In this document: in pieces, positions 25,548 through 33,766 of the stretch
Numbering within the stretch: position 1 is the first letter of the stretch
Layout: the number at the start of each line of letters is the position of its first letter
NCBI GenBank assembly: GCA_027618255.1
Contig: JAQCFG010000008.1
Location: 1-51,127 of the forward strand
Source of the DNA: Cyanobacteriota bacterium
Lineage (GTDB): Bacteria > Cyanobacteriota > Vampirovibrionia > LMEP-6097
Direction: 5' to 3'
Length of the DNA stretch: 51,127 bases
The notes under the pieces: model-generated
Told to the model about the DNA's origin: nothing
Databases searched by the model: none
The model's input: the letters and a program-made list of their open reading frames with translations, nothing else
Translations under genes and position numbers: made by a program

Positions 25548-25695
25548 CATCCTGCAAAACTCAGTTTTACAGGATATCTAATAGACTTACTGCAAAAGTC
25601 GGAATTATCCTTAAAGCAAACGCAACATTCGTTGCGGTTGCTACCTTTTTTAAAGCGACATCACTAGCAAAACGGGGTTTTGCAGGATGTCTAAT
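25548..25695 (+). repeat. Partial hairpin plus full-length element A copy
   Basis: A mini-hairpin (ATCCTGCAAAAC-TCA-GTTTTACAGGAT, 25549-25575) is followed by a complete element A (25579-25695). The latter is identical over about 113 bp to 41142-41257 and, in inverse orientation, to 48482-48598. Intergenic, between rpmI and the unknown gene at 25790. Confidence 0.9.
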
Positions 25696-25727
25696 GAAAA
25701 CCCCTAATTCATAAATACGCTATACGG

Positions 25728-25733
25728 TATAAT
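25728..25733 (+). promoter_or_regulatory. -10 element for the unknown-family gene at 25790
   Basis: TATAAT within the 12-bp palindrome GTATAATTATAC. It predicts a start site near 25740 and a 50-base leader with the Shine-Dalgarno site AAAGGA (25775-25780), so this gene is not leaderless. Confidence 0.5.
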
Positions 25734-25789
25734 TATACGGCGATATTTATATTTTTTATAGATATCTTAAAAACAAAGGAAACAAGACT

Positions 25790-27397
25790 ATTAGCCAAGA
25801 GCTGAACAATTCAGTTATTGTTGGCCGTGCCACTGCTCAGTCCACCAGCAGTCCAGTTAATCACGTCCATCAAATAGAGAAAAGACAAACTCCGCAGCTT
25901 GCCAGCATAGCTCCCGACAAATCTTTTTTGGGGGGATACAGCAACTCAACCAATAATCAGATTCAAGTATCTGATTCCGAGAAACGAATAAACAAAAAGC
26001 CTACTGAAGAACAACCTCTTCTTAAACAAATTAATCTTGATTTGAGTTTTGCCAGAATTGGTAGCCTGGCGATGTTAACTCGCTCAATACTTTCAGCCTT
26101 TTTTAATTCTAGTAGAGAAAATGATCCCGAGACTAGTAAAACAAAGACACTGGATATTGTAGATGATTACTTACACAAGCTTAGACAACAATCACAATAT
26201 TCAATTCACGCTCAACCAGGAAGTGACAGACGTAAGCCTGATGATATTGCTTCTGATGGGGTTGAGAACATGGTTGCAGCGAGCCTCGGAAATAATGTCT
26301 ATAAACTAAATGCTTTTGTTGCTCCATGGCTTGGCTTATTCAAAACATTTTTTCCTTATAATGACAATCCAGTTTGGGGACTTATTCCTAGGATGGTTGA
26401 CTTTGTTGATAATAGTGCTGGCAAATTAACAAATATATTTTGGAATATTAGAAGGATCGGTAAAGCCTTTGTTGCATATGATGGTGGTATCGACTCTACT
26501 GCATTCCGACATAAACAAAACGAAGTCCGTGAAGTTATTAATTATTATACCAATCGTATATTCTTCAAAAACAATTCTAGACTTTTTAGTCCTTTTATAA
26601 ATCTCTGGTATAAACTATTTAGTACAGATCAACAACCTCATCAAAAGAGTGGTCTACTGCATTCGGGTCATGACCAAGAAATCAAAGCATTGAAACAAGA
26701 GATGTCTCAAAATTTCTGGAATAACTTTAAAGCAATTGGTTCGGCAACCTATAATTGCGCTCATCAAGGCGGTATCCCTAAGGTAGTGGGTAGTGAAGAA
26801 CCAGAAAATCAAACTTGGTATGTGAGACTCAAAATTGCAAGTAAGTGCCTTGGTTTTCCAGCTGGTGCAATAGGCGCTCTGCTGAACACCGCCGGTATTG
26901 GTCTTGATTTCTTCGGCTCTTTATTTAATATCAAACCCTTAAGAGTACTCTCTAATAAATCTACCGACATTGCAAACGGTCTAATGTCGCTAGTTTATTT
27001 AACTGGTGAAGTTCCAGCTAACTTAAATGAATTTATCAAGAAAGGCCTAGAAAAATCTGATCCAAATAGATATAGAAACTTGGCTGTATTTGGGATTGGT
27101 ACTTTAGGTATGTTAAATAGGATTAAAATATTACCAGGAATAAGTGCAACGATGAATCTATTCAAAATCAAACCATTGCTTGATAGGTTCGACAAAACTC
27201 TTCGTCACTTCTTCCTATTCTTCTTCTCTTACAATAGATTAGTTCTTCATAGTGATGAAAAAACCCTTGAAACCAAAACCGCACCGATTGAAGAGCTACA
27301 AGAAGCCGAAATGCATAATAATTTACGTGCACATCTATTGTTACCATTCAGAGTATTAATGAATGATAGTCAAGTAAGTCATAGTAAATCAGCCTAA
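25790..27397 (+). CDS. Unknown protein family, member 1, probable ATT start
   Basis: A 535-residue protein if translation starts at ATT 25790, 9 bases after AAAGGA; the first conventional start is TTG 25928, which has no Shine-Dalgarno site and sits in the middle of an open frame. The N-terminal 100 residues are polar and Ser/Gln-rich. The middle and C-terminal parts have several amphipathic to hydrophobic stretches (for example CLGFPAGAIGALLNTAGIGL and HFFLFFFSYNRLVLH). It shares a layout with the proteins at 34795 and 30798: a polar N-terminus, a Gly-rich hydrophobic stretch, and an FDK...FFL..YN motif near the C-terminus (RFDKTLRHFFLFFFSYNR here, AFDKIGQFFFLRYNQ at 34795). No known domain is recognised. 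Confidence 0.65.
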   Translation: MSQELNNSVIVGRATAQSTSSPVNHVHQIEKRQTPQLASIAPDKSFLGGYSNSTNNQIQVSDSEKRINKKPTEEQPLLKQINLDLSFARIGSLAMLTRSILSAFFNSSRENDPETSKTKTLDIVDDYLHKLRQQSQYSIHAQPGSDRRKPDDIASDGVENMVAASLGNNVYKLNAFVAPWLGLFKTFFPYNDNPVWGLIPRMVDFVDNSAGKLTNIFWNIRRIGKAFVAYDGGIDSTAFRHKQNEVREVINYYTNRIFFKNNSRLFSPFINLWYKLFSTDQQPHQKSGLLHSGHDQEIKALKQEMSQNFWNNFKAIGSATYNCAHQGGIPKVVGSEEPENQTWYVRLKIASKCLGFPAGAIGALLNTAGIGLDFFGSLFNIKPLRVLSNKSTDIANGLMSLVYLTGEVPANLNEFIKKGLEKSDPNRYRNLAVFGIGTLGMLNRIKILPGISATMNLFKIKPLLDRFDKTLRHFFLFFFSYNRLVLHSDEKTLETKTAPIEELQEAEMHNNLRAHLLLPFRVLMNDSQVSHSKSA

Positions 27398-27403
27398 ACC
27401 AAT

Positions 27404-27422
27404 TTCGAAACTAAGTTTCGAA
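27404..27422. repeat. Perfect 19-bp hairpin
   Basis: TTCGAAAC-TAA-GTTTCGAA just after the preceding stop codon. There is no T-run, so it is not a typical terminator. The core resembles the CGAAACTTTGTTTCG hairpin of element A. Confidence 0.6.
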
Positions 27423-27438
27423 GAAACATCATTCCATC

Positions 27439-28365
27439 CTAAAATAACTCGAAAGAAGTAAAATCACAAGCGGCATAAGAGCCGATTACATCTTTATTGC
27501 TATTAAGGATAGTATTGTCAATAATAAAATCTTGCTCTAACCAATTCAATTGCTGAGCAATCGCTTTAGAGACAATGCCCTTGACTCTGCTACTACCATC
27601 GATAATTTTAATTAGAACAACTTCTTTTGTCTCAAGATTTGCAATCATCATCAAGCCCTCAGCACCGCCCTTGGCAATTAGCTTCTTGGAATTGTTCATC
27701 AAAAGTGAATCAATTTGAGACTTACCTCCAATAATCAAAGGATAGTCTCTCATTGCCTGAAGAATCTCACCATAAGCAGGATTAACAATCATGGCTGCAA
27801 AGATCTTAGTCATTTTAGAGAGACTCATGTGAAAGCTCGGCAGTCCACAACCATCAATTCCAAAAGCCCCCAAGCTCTCAGCTAACAAGTCTTCTAGTTC
27901 TTTTAGAATTAATTTTTGTATAGGGTGATCAATCTGCGTATAATCATTAAGTGACCAACCTTGTTTTTTACATGCGGCAATTAAGGCAGAATGTTTAGCA
28001 GAACAGTTATGTTCGATCTTTGATTTCAAACTATAACTTGGAGTCTTGTAAGTTCCACAATGTAGATCATCTTCTTGAATATTAAACTTGGACATTAATT
28101 TTTTAACCAAAAGGAGCTGCTCGGGTTCAGAATTATGAGAAGCTATCGAAATTGCTAATAATTCACCACTTAAGTCATCACCGAGAATATCTTTTGCAAC
28201 TTTGGCTTGAATTGGTTTAATTAAAGATCTAGTAAAACAAGTGAAATCAGCATCTCCTGCACTGATTAATTCTCCAACAGAATTAATCAATGTCACAATT
28301 CCAAAATGTTCACTCTCGAGTAGATTATCTCTAAAAACTTGGGCTAATTTAATTGTATTAATCAT
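27439..28365 (-). CDS. Asparaginase II-family (PF06089-type) L-asparaginase
   Basis: Hydrolyses L-asparagine to aspartate and ammonia. It belongs to the Rhizobium etli-type family, not the E. coli AnsA/AnsB fold. Motifs: FTRSLIKPIQAK (residues about 43-54), HNCSAKHSALI, FGIDGCGLPSFHMS and AKGGAEGLMM. 308 residues. It diverges from the secreted-protein gene at 28387 with only 21 bp between them, and the -10 elements of the two genes overlap (TATTATAG / CTATAATA). Confidence 0.85.
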   Translation of the reverse strand: MINTIKLAQVFRDNLLESEHFGIVTLINSVGELISAGDADFTCFTRSLIKPIQAKVAKDILGDDLSGELLAISIASHNSEPEQLLLVKKLMSKFNIQEDDLHCGTYKTPSYSLKSKIEHNCSAKHSALIAACKKQGWSLNDYTQIDHPIQKLILKELEDLLAESLGAFGIDGCGLPSFHMSLSKMTKIFAAMIVNPAYGEILQAMRDYPLIIGGKSQIDSLLMNNSKKLIAKGGAEGLMMIANLETKEVVLIKIIDGSSRVKGIVSKAIAQQLNWLEQDFIIDNTILNSNKDVIGSYAACDFTSFELF

Positions 28366-28374
28366 CTTTTAGTC

Positions 28375-28380
28375 TATAAT
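28375..28380 (+). promoter_or_regulatory. -10 element, leaderless start, overlapping a divergent promoter
   Basis: TATAAT ends 6 bases before ATG 28387. Its complement overlaps TATTAT/TATAGA, which lies 7-10 bases before the divergent asparaginase ATG, so the two promoters must compete for polymerase. Confidence 0.6.
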
Positions 28381-28386
28381 AACCTT

Positions 28387-29262
28387 ATGATCAGAACTTT
28401 TCTTTCTGTTTTCCTATCTATTTTATTACTTTGTGTTCCAGCACAGGCATCTGATAGCGAAACTGTCGAAAAAATATACCAGGAAATATATCAAGCATGG
28501 AATGACCATGATGCCGATAAATTATTTGCTTACTACAGCAAAAGTTTTATCACAGGTGATGGTATTAACAAAGATGAATATCGTGAACTGACTGCAAAAC
28601 TCTGGGAAACTTACCCTGATATCAAAATTGAAAACCAAAAGAAGACTATCAGAAGTCAGGATAACTACGCTACTATTTCAGGAATCGATTTTTTCTATGG
28701 TACGAGTGCTGAAGAGAACAATGACCTAAAAAAATCTGGAATACTTAATGCAATTTCCCAAGGACAAACTTTCTTGCAAAAATATGGCAAGAACTGGAAA
28801 ATTGAATCAGACCATATCAATTTTGAATTAGTTACTGTTTATTACGGTAACGCCAAACAATACCTTGATGAACACCAAATATACTTTAGCAGTCCAGAAC
28901 AAGTCAAATCTGATGATCAATATTCAGCAACACTTTACTTTATACTGCCAGAGAACATTAAAGCAACAGCCACTATTAATAAAGAGCTCATCCAAAAACC
29001 TGGTGACATTAGTCCAGAAGAATCCTTTCAAATCATCAAAGACCATAAGCTCGAAAGACTATTTCAAGCGAACACCAATAATTACAATGAACTTGTTAGC
29101 GCCACAATCATTTTATCTAAGGGGATCATTGAGCCCAAGCTTGACGGCATACTTTATATCTCCAAAAGAGTTAACGTACTTGCGACAATAACAAAAGAAA
29201 AGCAAGACCAAATAGTCAAAGAAGCTTTTGCTGCAACATCAAAAACTAAAGAAAAGAAATAA
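28387..29262 (+). CDS. Secreted NTF2/SnoaL-like protein
   Basis: 291 residues with a signal peptide (TFLSVFLSILLLCVPAQA|SDS). Residues about 25-140 (VEKIYQEIYQAWNDHDADKL, YYGT..., KNWKIESDHINFEL) look like the cone-shaped SnoaL/NTF2 fold seen in secreted DUF4440-type proteins. The C-terminal half is beta-rich and unrecognised. Function unknown; probably periplasmic. The stop overlaps the tilS start (TAATG), tying it to a tilS-hpt operon. Confidence 0.7.
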   Translation: MIRTFLSVFLSILLLCVPAQASDSETVEKIYQEIYQAWNDHDADKLFAYYSKSFITGDGINKDEYRELTAKLWETYPDIKIENQKKTIRSQDNYATISGIDFFYGTSAEENNDLKKSGILNAISQGQTFLQKYGKNWKIESDHINFELVTVYYGNAKQYLDEHQIYFSSPEQVKSDDQYSATLYFILPENIKATATINKELIQKPGDISPEESFQIIKDHKLERLFQANTNNYNELVSATIILSKGIIEPKLDGILYISKRVNVLATITKEKQDQIVKEAFAATSKTKEKK

Positions 29263-30191
29263 TGGACCTTGTTGAAAGCAAACTCAAACAATATTTGAGC
29301 CAAGCTCAAATTAATGGAGTCGTTGCTATAGCCTGTTCTGCTGGCATTGACTCAATGGTACTAATTGAAAGCTGCCGCAAGAACTATCCGAATGATCAAA
29401 TCTTCTGCTTTCATCTGGATCATAGCCTAAGAAAGGATTCTAAAAGAGCAGCTGATTTCCTGGAAGCATACTGCAAAAAACACAATATCAAATATATTTG
29501 CAAAACTCTTAAAGCTGGAGAAATCAAAGGCTGCGAGCAAAGTGCACGGAAAGCACGCTACCAATTCTTTGAAGATAGTTGCCAAGACTACAATATTAAA
29601 AATATTCTACTTGGACATAATCTCAATGACCAAGCTGAAACAATCTTATTCAGGATCTTCAGAGGCACAAATACCAGTGGGCTGCAAGGTATCGCACAAT
29701 CAAGGCAACATGGCAGTATAACTATCCATAGACCTCTTTTAGAACTTAGCAGGGAAATAATTACTCAATATGCGAAAACTCAGGGTTTAGATTTTGTTGA
29801 AGACGACAGCAATAACAATCTTGATTTTGCCAGAAATAGAATTCGCAACAATATTCTTCCGGAAGCTCTTAAAATCAACCCCAAGGCACTAGACAACATT
29901 GCTCAACTCGCTCAATTAACGACACTTGAACAAGTCTATATCAAAGAAGGATTTATACATGCTCAATCTCTGCTTAGCGAACCTGCTTGGAAACTAGAAG
30001 ACTTTCGTAAACTCAAACCAATCATGCAGCGTAAACTACTAGAACAATATTTCACCCCCAATATTGCTTTTGTTAATGATTTCATGGCGGCAATAGCCCA
30101 AGGGGGCTTTCATAGGATCAATTTCAGCAAAGATAAATTCTTTACAATTAAACAGAAAGAGATCCATTTAGAGCTACAATTGCAAATATGA
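29262..30191 (+). CDS. tilS: tRNA(Ile)-lysidine synthetase
   Basis: Changes C34 of tRNA-Ile(CAU) to lysidine with ATP and lysine so that it reads AUA. The PP-loop is IACSAGIDSMVLIE (residues about 22-35), with Ala in place of the first Gly of SGGxDS. FCFHLDHSLRKDSKRAADF, LLGHNLNDQAETILFRIFRG and FARNRIRNNILPE are typical. At 309 residues it lacks the long C-terminal domain of E. coli TilS. It has an ATGA overlap with hpt downstream. Confidence 0.93.
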   Translation: MDLVESKLKQYLSQAQINGVVAIACSAGIDSMVLIESCRKNYPNDQIFCFHLDHSLRKDSKRAADFLEAYCKKHNIKYICKTLKAGEIKGCEQSARKARYQFFEDSCQDYNIKNILLGHNLNDQAETILFRIFRGTNTSGLQGIAQSRQHGSITIHRPLLELSREIITQYAKTQGLDFVEDDSNNNLDFARNRIRNNILPEALKINPKALDNIAQLAQLTTLEQVYIKEGFIHAQSLLSEPAWKLEDFRKLKPIMQRKLLEQYFTPNIAFVNDFMAAIAQGGFHRINFSKDKFFTIKQKEIHLELQLQI

Positions 30192-30724
30192 TTGCAAAAT
30201 CCAAGATCCAGGTTTTATATTCAAAACAGGAGCTACGTGCCAGAGTCAAAGAATTGGCTGAACAAATCTCGTCAGACTATAAAGACAGCAACAACTTGAT
30301 TCTTATTGGTGTACTCAAAGGAGCTTTTGTTTTTCTAGCTGACTTGATGAGAGAGATTAGCGTTGACTGTCAGGTAGAATTTATCCGTCTCTCGAGTTAC
30401 GACCAAGGCACCACCAGCTCAGGCAAAGTTAAATCTATAGACCTGACCTTGCCTGATCTTACAGACAAAGATGTCCTCATAGTTGAAGACATTATTGACT
30501 CTGGAAGAACGGCCAAGTTTTTGGTTGACTTTTTTAAAACGCAAAACGCAAGAACTATCAAACTAGCGACTCTCTTTGATAAACCATCCAGAAGAATCAA
30601 AGAACTTCAAGAAATCAAAGCAGACTACACCTGTTTTGAAATTGAAGACAAATTTATTTTGGGCTATGGATTAGATTTTGAGCAGAAGTATCGGGATTTG
30701 CCTTATGTTGGGTTCATTGAATAA
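30188..30724 (+). CDS. hpt: Hypoxanthine phosphoribosyltransferase
   Basis: Purine salvage: converts hypoxanthine or guanine with PRPP to IMP or GMP. Motifs: LIGVLKGAFVFLADL, SSYDQGTTSSGKVKS, the PRPP loop DVLIVEDIIDSGRTAKFL (residues about 95-112) and the base-contacting DFEQKYRDLPYVGFIE end. 178 residues is normal. tilS-hpt is a widespread gene pair, which supports both calls. Confidence 0.95.
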   Translation: MIAKSKIQVLYSKQELRARVKELAEQISSDYKDSNNLILIGVLKGAFVFLADLMREISVDCQVEFIRLSSYDQGTTSSGKVKSIDLTLPDLTDKDVLIVEDIIDSGRTAKFLVDFFKTQNARTIKLATLFDKPSRRIKELQEIKADYTCFEIEDKFILGYGLDFEQKYRDLPYVGFIE

Positions 30725-30741
30725 TCTCACTATTTGAAATT

Positions 30742-30786
30742 ATTAGAGTTCTTTCGAAACCATAAATGGTTTTGAAAGAGGTCTAT
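30742..30786. repeat. Mini palindromic element with ATTAGA/TCTATT ends
   Basis: ATTAGAGTTCTTTC...GAAAGAGGTCTATT around AAACCAT-AA-ATGGTTT. It seems to be another short relative of element A. It sits between the convergent hpt and the unknown gene at 30798. Confidence 0.55.
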
Positions 30787-30797
30787 TGGCCTTTGTA

Positions 30798-31544
30798 TTA
30801 TGCAGCTTGAGTAGTAGCTTTAACTAATTGTGAAACTCTTTCGTTCACCGCTTTATGATGATCATCACTATAACCCGTCAACTTAGCACTCCCTTCCATC
30901 GCTGGTTTATCAAGTGCTCCAATTAAAAAATAACATGAGCCGATATTAACAGCACTTCTAACTACATCAGCAAAAGCTGATGGTAATTTAATTGCTTTGT
31001 ATATTTTTTCCTGAACCGGATCTGCAATTAATCTAATCCAGGCCGTTGGTAAACCAATTGCTGCAATACCATCATGCAAGAGCATCTTAGCCCCTGCTTT
31101 GATTTTGTCTTCAGGTTTCGGCGCAAACTTGGCATTAGCTGCAACCCTGCCACCCGTTGCAATAATCGCTAGCGACCAAAGTACCCCATAAAAGAGTGAG
31201 GCAACAGGTTTTGGTAACCAATTAAACATCAGCACCCGTAAACCTTCAGCCGTTTCATTGCCGAGTGCAAAAGCTTTGCGCAAAGGCCAATCATCTTTAA
31301 GGAATTTTTCTAAGAACTTCCAAAGTCCTGTAACTGGTTTCTCGGTGCTCTGTAATTTTTTATTTACAACTAATACTTGATCGACAAGGCTCGGAGCTTC
31401 ATGCATTGTGACTTTGAGCTCATTAGAGAGATTTTCGGTAGGCAACAACCCAGCTGGAACATCAGCGCTTGCTAGGCGTTGCTGCTCAAGACTAGCTTGA
31501 GCTAATCTTGGATTTGCTATAGCAGTATCGAGGCCTGTATCTAT
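30798..31544 (-). CDS. Unknown protein family, member 2, probable ATA start
   Basis: A 248-residue protein if it starts at ATA 31544; the first conventional start is TTG 31448. The evidence for ATA is an AAGGAA site 8 bases upstream (31553-31558), an open frame with no ATG/GTG/TTG/CTG between the stop and 31448, and alignment with the paralogue at 34795: (ata)DTGLDTAIANPRLAQ here against MALQMDSSIAKPILLQQ there, the same length to the IA.P motif. Residues about 125-200 are hydrophobic with DGIAAIGLPTAWIRLI. No known domain. A Fur-box-like palindrome lies about 100 bp upstream. Confidence 0.65.
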   Translation of the reverse strand: MDTGLDTAIANPRLAQASLEQQRLASADVPAGLLPTENLSNELKVTMHEAPSLVDQVLVVNKKLQSTEKPVTGLWKFLEKFLKDDWPLRKAFALGNETAEGLRVLMFNWLPKPVASLFYGVLWSLAIIATGGRVAANAKFAPKPEDKIKAGAKMLLHDGIAAIGLPTAWIRLIADPVQEKIYKAIKLPSAFADVVRSAVNIGSCYFLIGALDKPAMEGSAKLTGYSDDHHKAVNERVSQLVKATTQAA

Positions 31545-31646
31545 AGGCGCACTTCCTTATTGATTAGTACTTACAAATTCAACAACCCGAAGAATACGTA
31601 AGACAAATTAATCCTAGCACGTCATACATAGGTTCTTGATTAAATA

Positions 31647-31663
31647 TTGAGAATAATTCTCAA
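31647..31663. promoter_or_regulatory. Fur-family-like operator
   Basis: A perfect 17-bp palindrome, TTGAGAAT-A-ATTCTCAA, fitting the 7-1-7 pattern of Fur-family boxes. It lies between the hpf stop and the start of the unknown gene at 31544, upstream of the possible extended -10 TGCTAGGAT of that gene. Iron or peroxide control is an inference. Confidence 0.4.
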
Positions 31664-31726
31664 TAACTAGGGGTTATCACCCTTGCCGAATGGGACTAGC
31701 CATTATCAGAGCTTTCAGATACAAGG

Positions 31727-32341
31727 CTAGTTGTTTACTTGGAGGAATTCCGGCTCAATAAGTCCATAGCCGTTGTCTTCTCTCTTATAAACAGCAGCAA
31801 TCCTATTTGAAAAGATATTTAAAAACATATAGAAATTATGACCACAGTCATCCAACATTTCAATTGCTTGTTCTGGTTCCATTGCTTTCATACGAAAACG
31901 TTTGACTTTAATAATCTCTGGTTCTGCATACGACTGAATATGACTAGCAAAATCTGCTGGTAGTTCATCTTTTTCAAAATTCTCAAGACCATATGCTTTA
32001 ACACTCTTGCCGTTGTGTATCTTGCTGTAGATCTTGGTTTTATACTTTCTCAACTGACCTTCGATCTTGTCTACAACTGTATCTATACTTGCATAAACAT
32101 TGGCTTCAGAAGACTGACATCTAATAACGTGTCCTCCTTTGAGATTGATAGTAATTTCAGCTTTTTGATTCCTGTCTCTATTTTTTTTTAGCACTGAAAG
32201 AACCATTCTTATATCGTGGTTCTGAATTAGTGAGTCAAAGTGTTTATGTATTCTAGTTAATTTAGAGTTGGCATATTCTCTGATCGCTTCGGTAATTTCT
32301 ATATTCTTACCTTCTATAATAGTTTGAGATCCGACATTCAT
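31727..32341 (-). CDS. hpf: Ribosome hibernation promoting factor, long form
   Basis: 204 residues. The N-terminal S30AE domain (IIEGKNIEITEAIREYANSKL, DIRMVLSVLKKN) binds the 30S decoding region. The C-terminal dimerisation domain (IIKVKRFRMKAMEPEQAIEMLDDCGHNFYMFLN...VYKREDNGYGLIEPE) allows 100S formation. A strong GAGGAG lies 9 bases before the ATG, one of the few clear Shine-Dalgarno sites here. Confidence 0.95.
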   Translation of the reverse strand: MNVGSQTIIEGKNIEITEAIREYANSKLTRIHKHFDSLIQNHDIRMVLSVLKKNRDRNQKAEITINLKGGHVIRCQSSEANVYASIDTVVDKIEGQLRKYKTKIYSKIHNGKSVKAYGLENFEKDELPADFASHIQSYAEPEIIKVKRFRMKAMEPEQAIEMLDDCGHNFYMFLNIFSNRIAAVYKREDNGYGLIEPEFLQVNN

Positions 32342-32527
32342 AATTTGTAACTCCTCTTTATTTTCTGCATTAGTCTTAAAACTCTAAGACTTAAGCTGTT
32401 TTGACATCAAATTATAGCATTTCAGGCTAGGTCGAAAAACAAAATTGTCTAGTCGAGTCCAAGGAAAAAGCTTTAAACTACAGCAAACACAGTCAGACAA
32501 GCTAAAGCCAAAATTGTTCTTGTTTTT

Positions 32528-32633
32528 TAATCGTCTTTCTGGGTTTAATTCCCTCAGCAAGAGACCTACGGTTTCCTGCACCTTCCCATTTTGCGCAGCA
32601 AGCTGCGGGGAATTAAACTCAGAGACGATTAAC
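32528..32633. repeat. Palindromic element upstream of pdxA
   Basis: About 25-bp imperfect inverted ends (TTAATCGTCTTTCTGGGTTT... and ...AAACTCAGAGACGATTAA) enclosing an inner CGCAGC-AA-GCTGCG hairpin. It fills most of the hpf-pdxA gap (32342-32654). The open frame running through it from 32445 is probably not translated. Confidence 0.75.
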
Positions 32634-32654
32634 ATGCTAATATCAATTCCCAAG

Positions 32655-33689
32655 ATGGCTAATCTATCTAACAATAAGCGCCCAGTGAATGATAATAAAA
32701 CTCACTTAGCTAAAAATAAACTCAAAATTGCCTATACATTAGGTGACATTGCCGGCATAGGCGAAGAAATATTTTTTAAATTTCAAAAACAATATCAAAC
32801 AAGGGAAGATTTAGAAATAACCTTACTCGACGACAAGTTTGCCTATCAAGATCTAGCAAACAAACTTAGCCCAGGTCAATGTTCTGCCGCAGCTGGTGAG
32901 CATAGCTATAAAGTTCTTGAATATGCAAATGAAAAACTCAACAATCGTGACTTTGATTATTTAGTCACAGGTCCTGTAGCAAAGGAATCCCTCTGGCTTG
33001 GCGGCATACAATGCTCTGGTCAAACTGAATTGCTAGCACAACTTAATGGTCTATCCCGTGAAGATATTGAAATGTTTTTTGTACTTGATCAAATCAAAGT
33101 AGTACTTGCAACTCGGCATGTACCAATCACACATGTACCAGAACTTCTTGAACAAAGACTAACAAAAGTCATTAGCAATAGTTTGACTGCTCTTAAAAAT
33201 ATTTGGTTAATCAATAAACCTAGACTTGCAGTTGCAGCACTCAATCCACACGCTGGCGAAAATGGGATCATTGGATTAGAAGAAAATGGTTTCATGAACC
33301 AGATGATTCAAGAAGCCCGAGATCTATATCAACTTGAGATTGAAGGGCCATCACCAGCTGACTCATTATTTGCCAGAATGGCACAGGATTATATCAAGGG
33401 AAACGAGAAGCGGGAACTGGGAACTGGGAATGAACCCCTCTCCCACGTCCCTTCTCCCTTTCCTCACTTGTACATAGCCGCATACCACGATCAGGTCTTG
33501 CCTTTAATCAAAGGTCTTGGTGGACTAAGAGCTATCAATCTCACTGCTGGATTGCCATTCATTAGACTCAGCGTTGACCATGGTACTGGCTTTGATATTG
33601 TAGGCAAGGGCATTGCCAATCCTCAAGGCTTATTTGCTTGCACTGATTATTGCTTCGAACTAGCAAAACTAGCTAGCAAAAAAGGATAA
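32655..33689 (+). CDS. pdxA: 4-Hydroxythreonine-4-phosphate dehydrogenase with in-frame palindromic insert
   Basis: NAD-dependent step of the DXP-dependent pyridoxal phosphate pathway. Motifs: YTLGDIAGIGEEI (family GDPAGIGPE), ALNPHAGENG, GPSPADSLF, the metal-site AYHDQVLPLIKG and SVDHGTGFDIVGKG. Residues about 248-271 (after AQDYIKG, before LYIAAYHDQ) come from a G-rich/C-rich palindrome and have no counterpart in other PdxA proteins. ATG 32655 is chosen: the extended -10 TGCTAATAT lies 11 bases upstream, and the frame before it is repeat DNA. Confidence 0.9.
   Translation: MANLSNNKRPVNDNKTHLAKNKLKIAYTLGDIAGIGEEIFFKFQKQYQTREDLEITLLDDKFAYQDLANKLSPGQCSAAAGEHSYKVLEYANEKLNNRDFDYLVTGPVAKESLWLGGIQCSGQTELLAQLNGLSREDIEMFFVLDQIKVVLATRHVPITHVPELLEQRLTKVISNSLTALKNIWLINKPRLAVAALNPHAGENGIIGLEENGFMNQMIQEARDLYQLEIEGPSPADSLFARMAQDYIKGNEKRELGTGNEPLSHVPSPFPHLYIAAYHDQVLPLIKGLGGLRAINLTAGLPFIRLSVDHGTGFDIVGKGIANPQGLFACTDYCFELAKLASKKG
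33398..33466. repeat. G-rich/C-rich palindromic repeat inside pdxA
   Basis: Left arm of purine tracts (GGGAACTGGGAACTGGGAA) and right arm of pyrimidine tracts (CCCCTCTCCC, CCCTTCTCCCTTTCC). The two arms can fold on each other. Direct GGGAACT repeats are visible. It keeps the pdxA frame open. Confidence 0.7.
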
Positions 33690-33725
33690 AAATCAGTAAA
33701 AGCGATAATAAGCCATGATTCAGGG

Positions 33726-33731
33726 TAAAAT
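33726..33731 (+). promoter_or_regulatory. -10 element for a leaderless upstream ORF and infC
   Basis: TAAAAT ends 8 bases before ATG 33740, the start of a 7-codon upstream ORF that leads into infC. Confidence 0.45.
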
Positions 33732-33739
33732 CTGTACTT

Positions 33740-33763
33740 ATGGAGATACATTTAATAATCTAA
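33740..33763 (+). CDS. Seven-codon upstream ORF before infC
   Basis: ATG GAG ATA CAT TTA ATA ATC TAA (Met-Glu-Ile-His-Leu-Ile-Ile). Its stop lies 3 bases before the infC ATG. The predicted transcript starts almost at this ATG, and there is no Shine-Dalgarno site near infC (a GGAG is about 20 bases away), so infC may be translated by re-initiation or coupling. Two of seven codons are AUA, which depends on TilS-modified tRNA. This is an inference from layout only. Confidence 0.35.
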   Translation: MEIHLII

Positions 33764-33766
33764 ATT

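Noticed and set aside
32445-32654. Extended N-terminus of PdxA
   Set aside because: The extra 70 codons run through a palindromic element and precede the predicted transcription start; PdxA homology starts after 32655.
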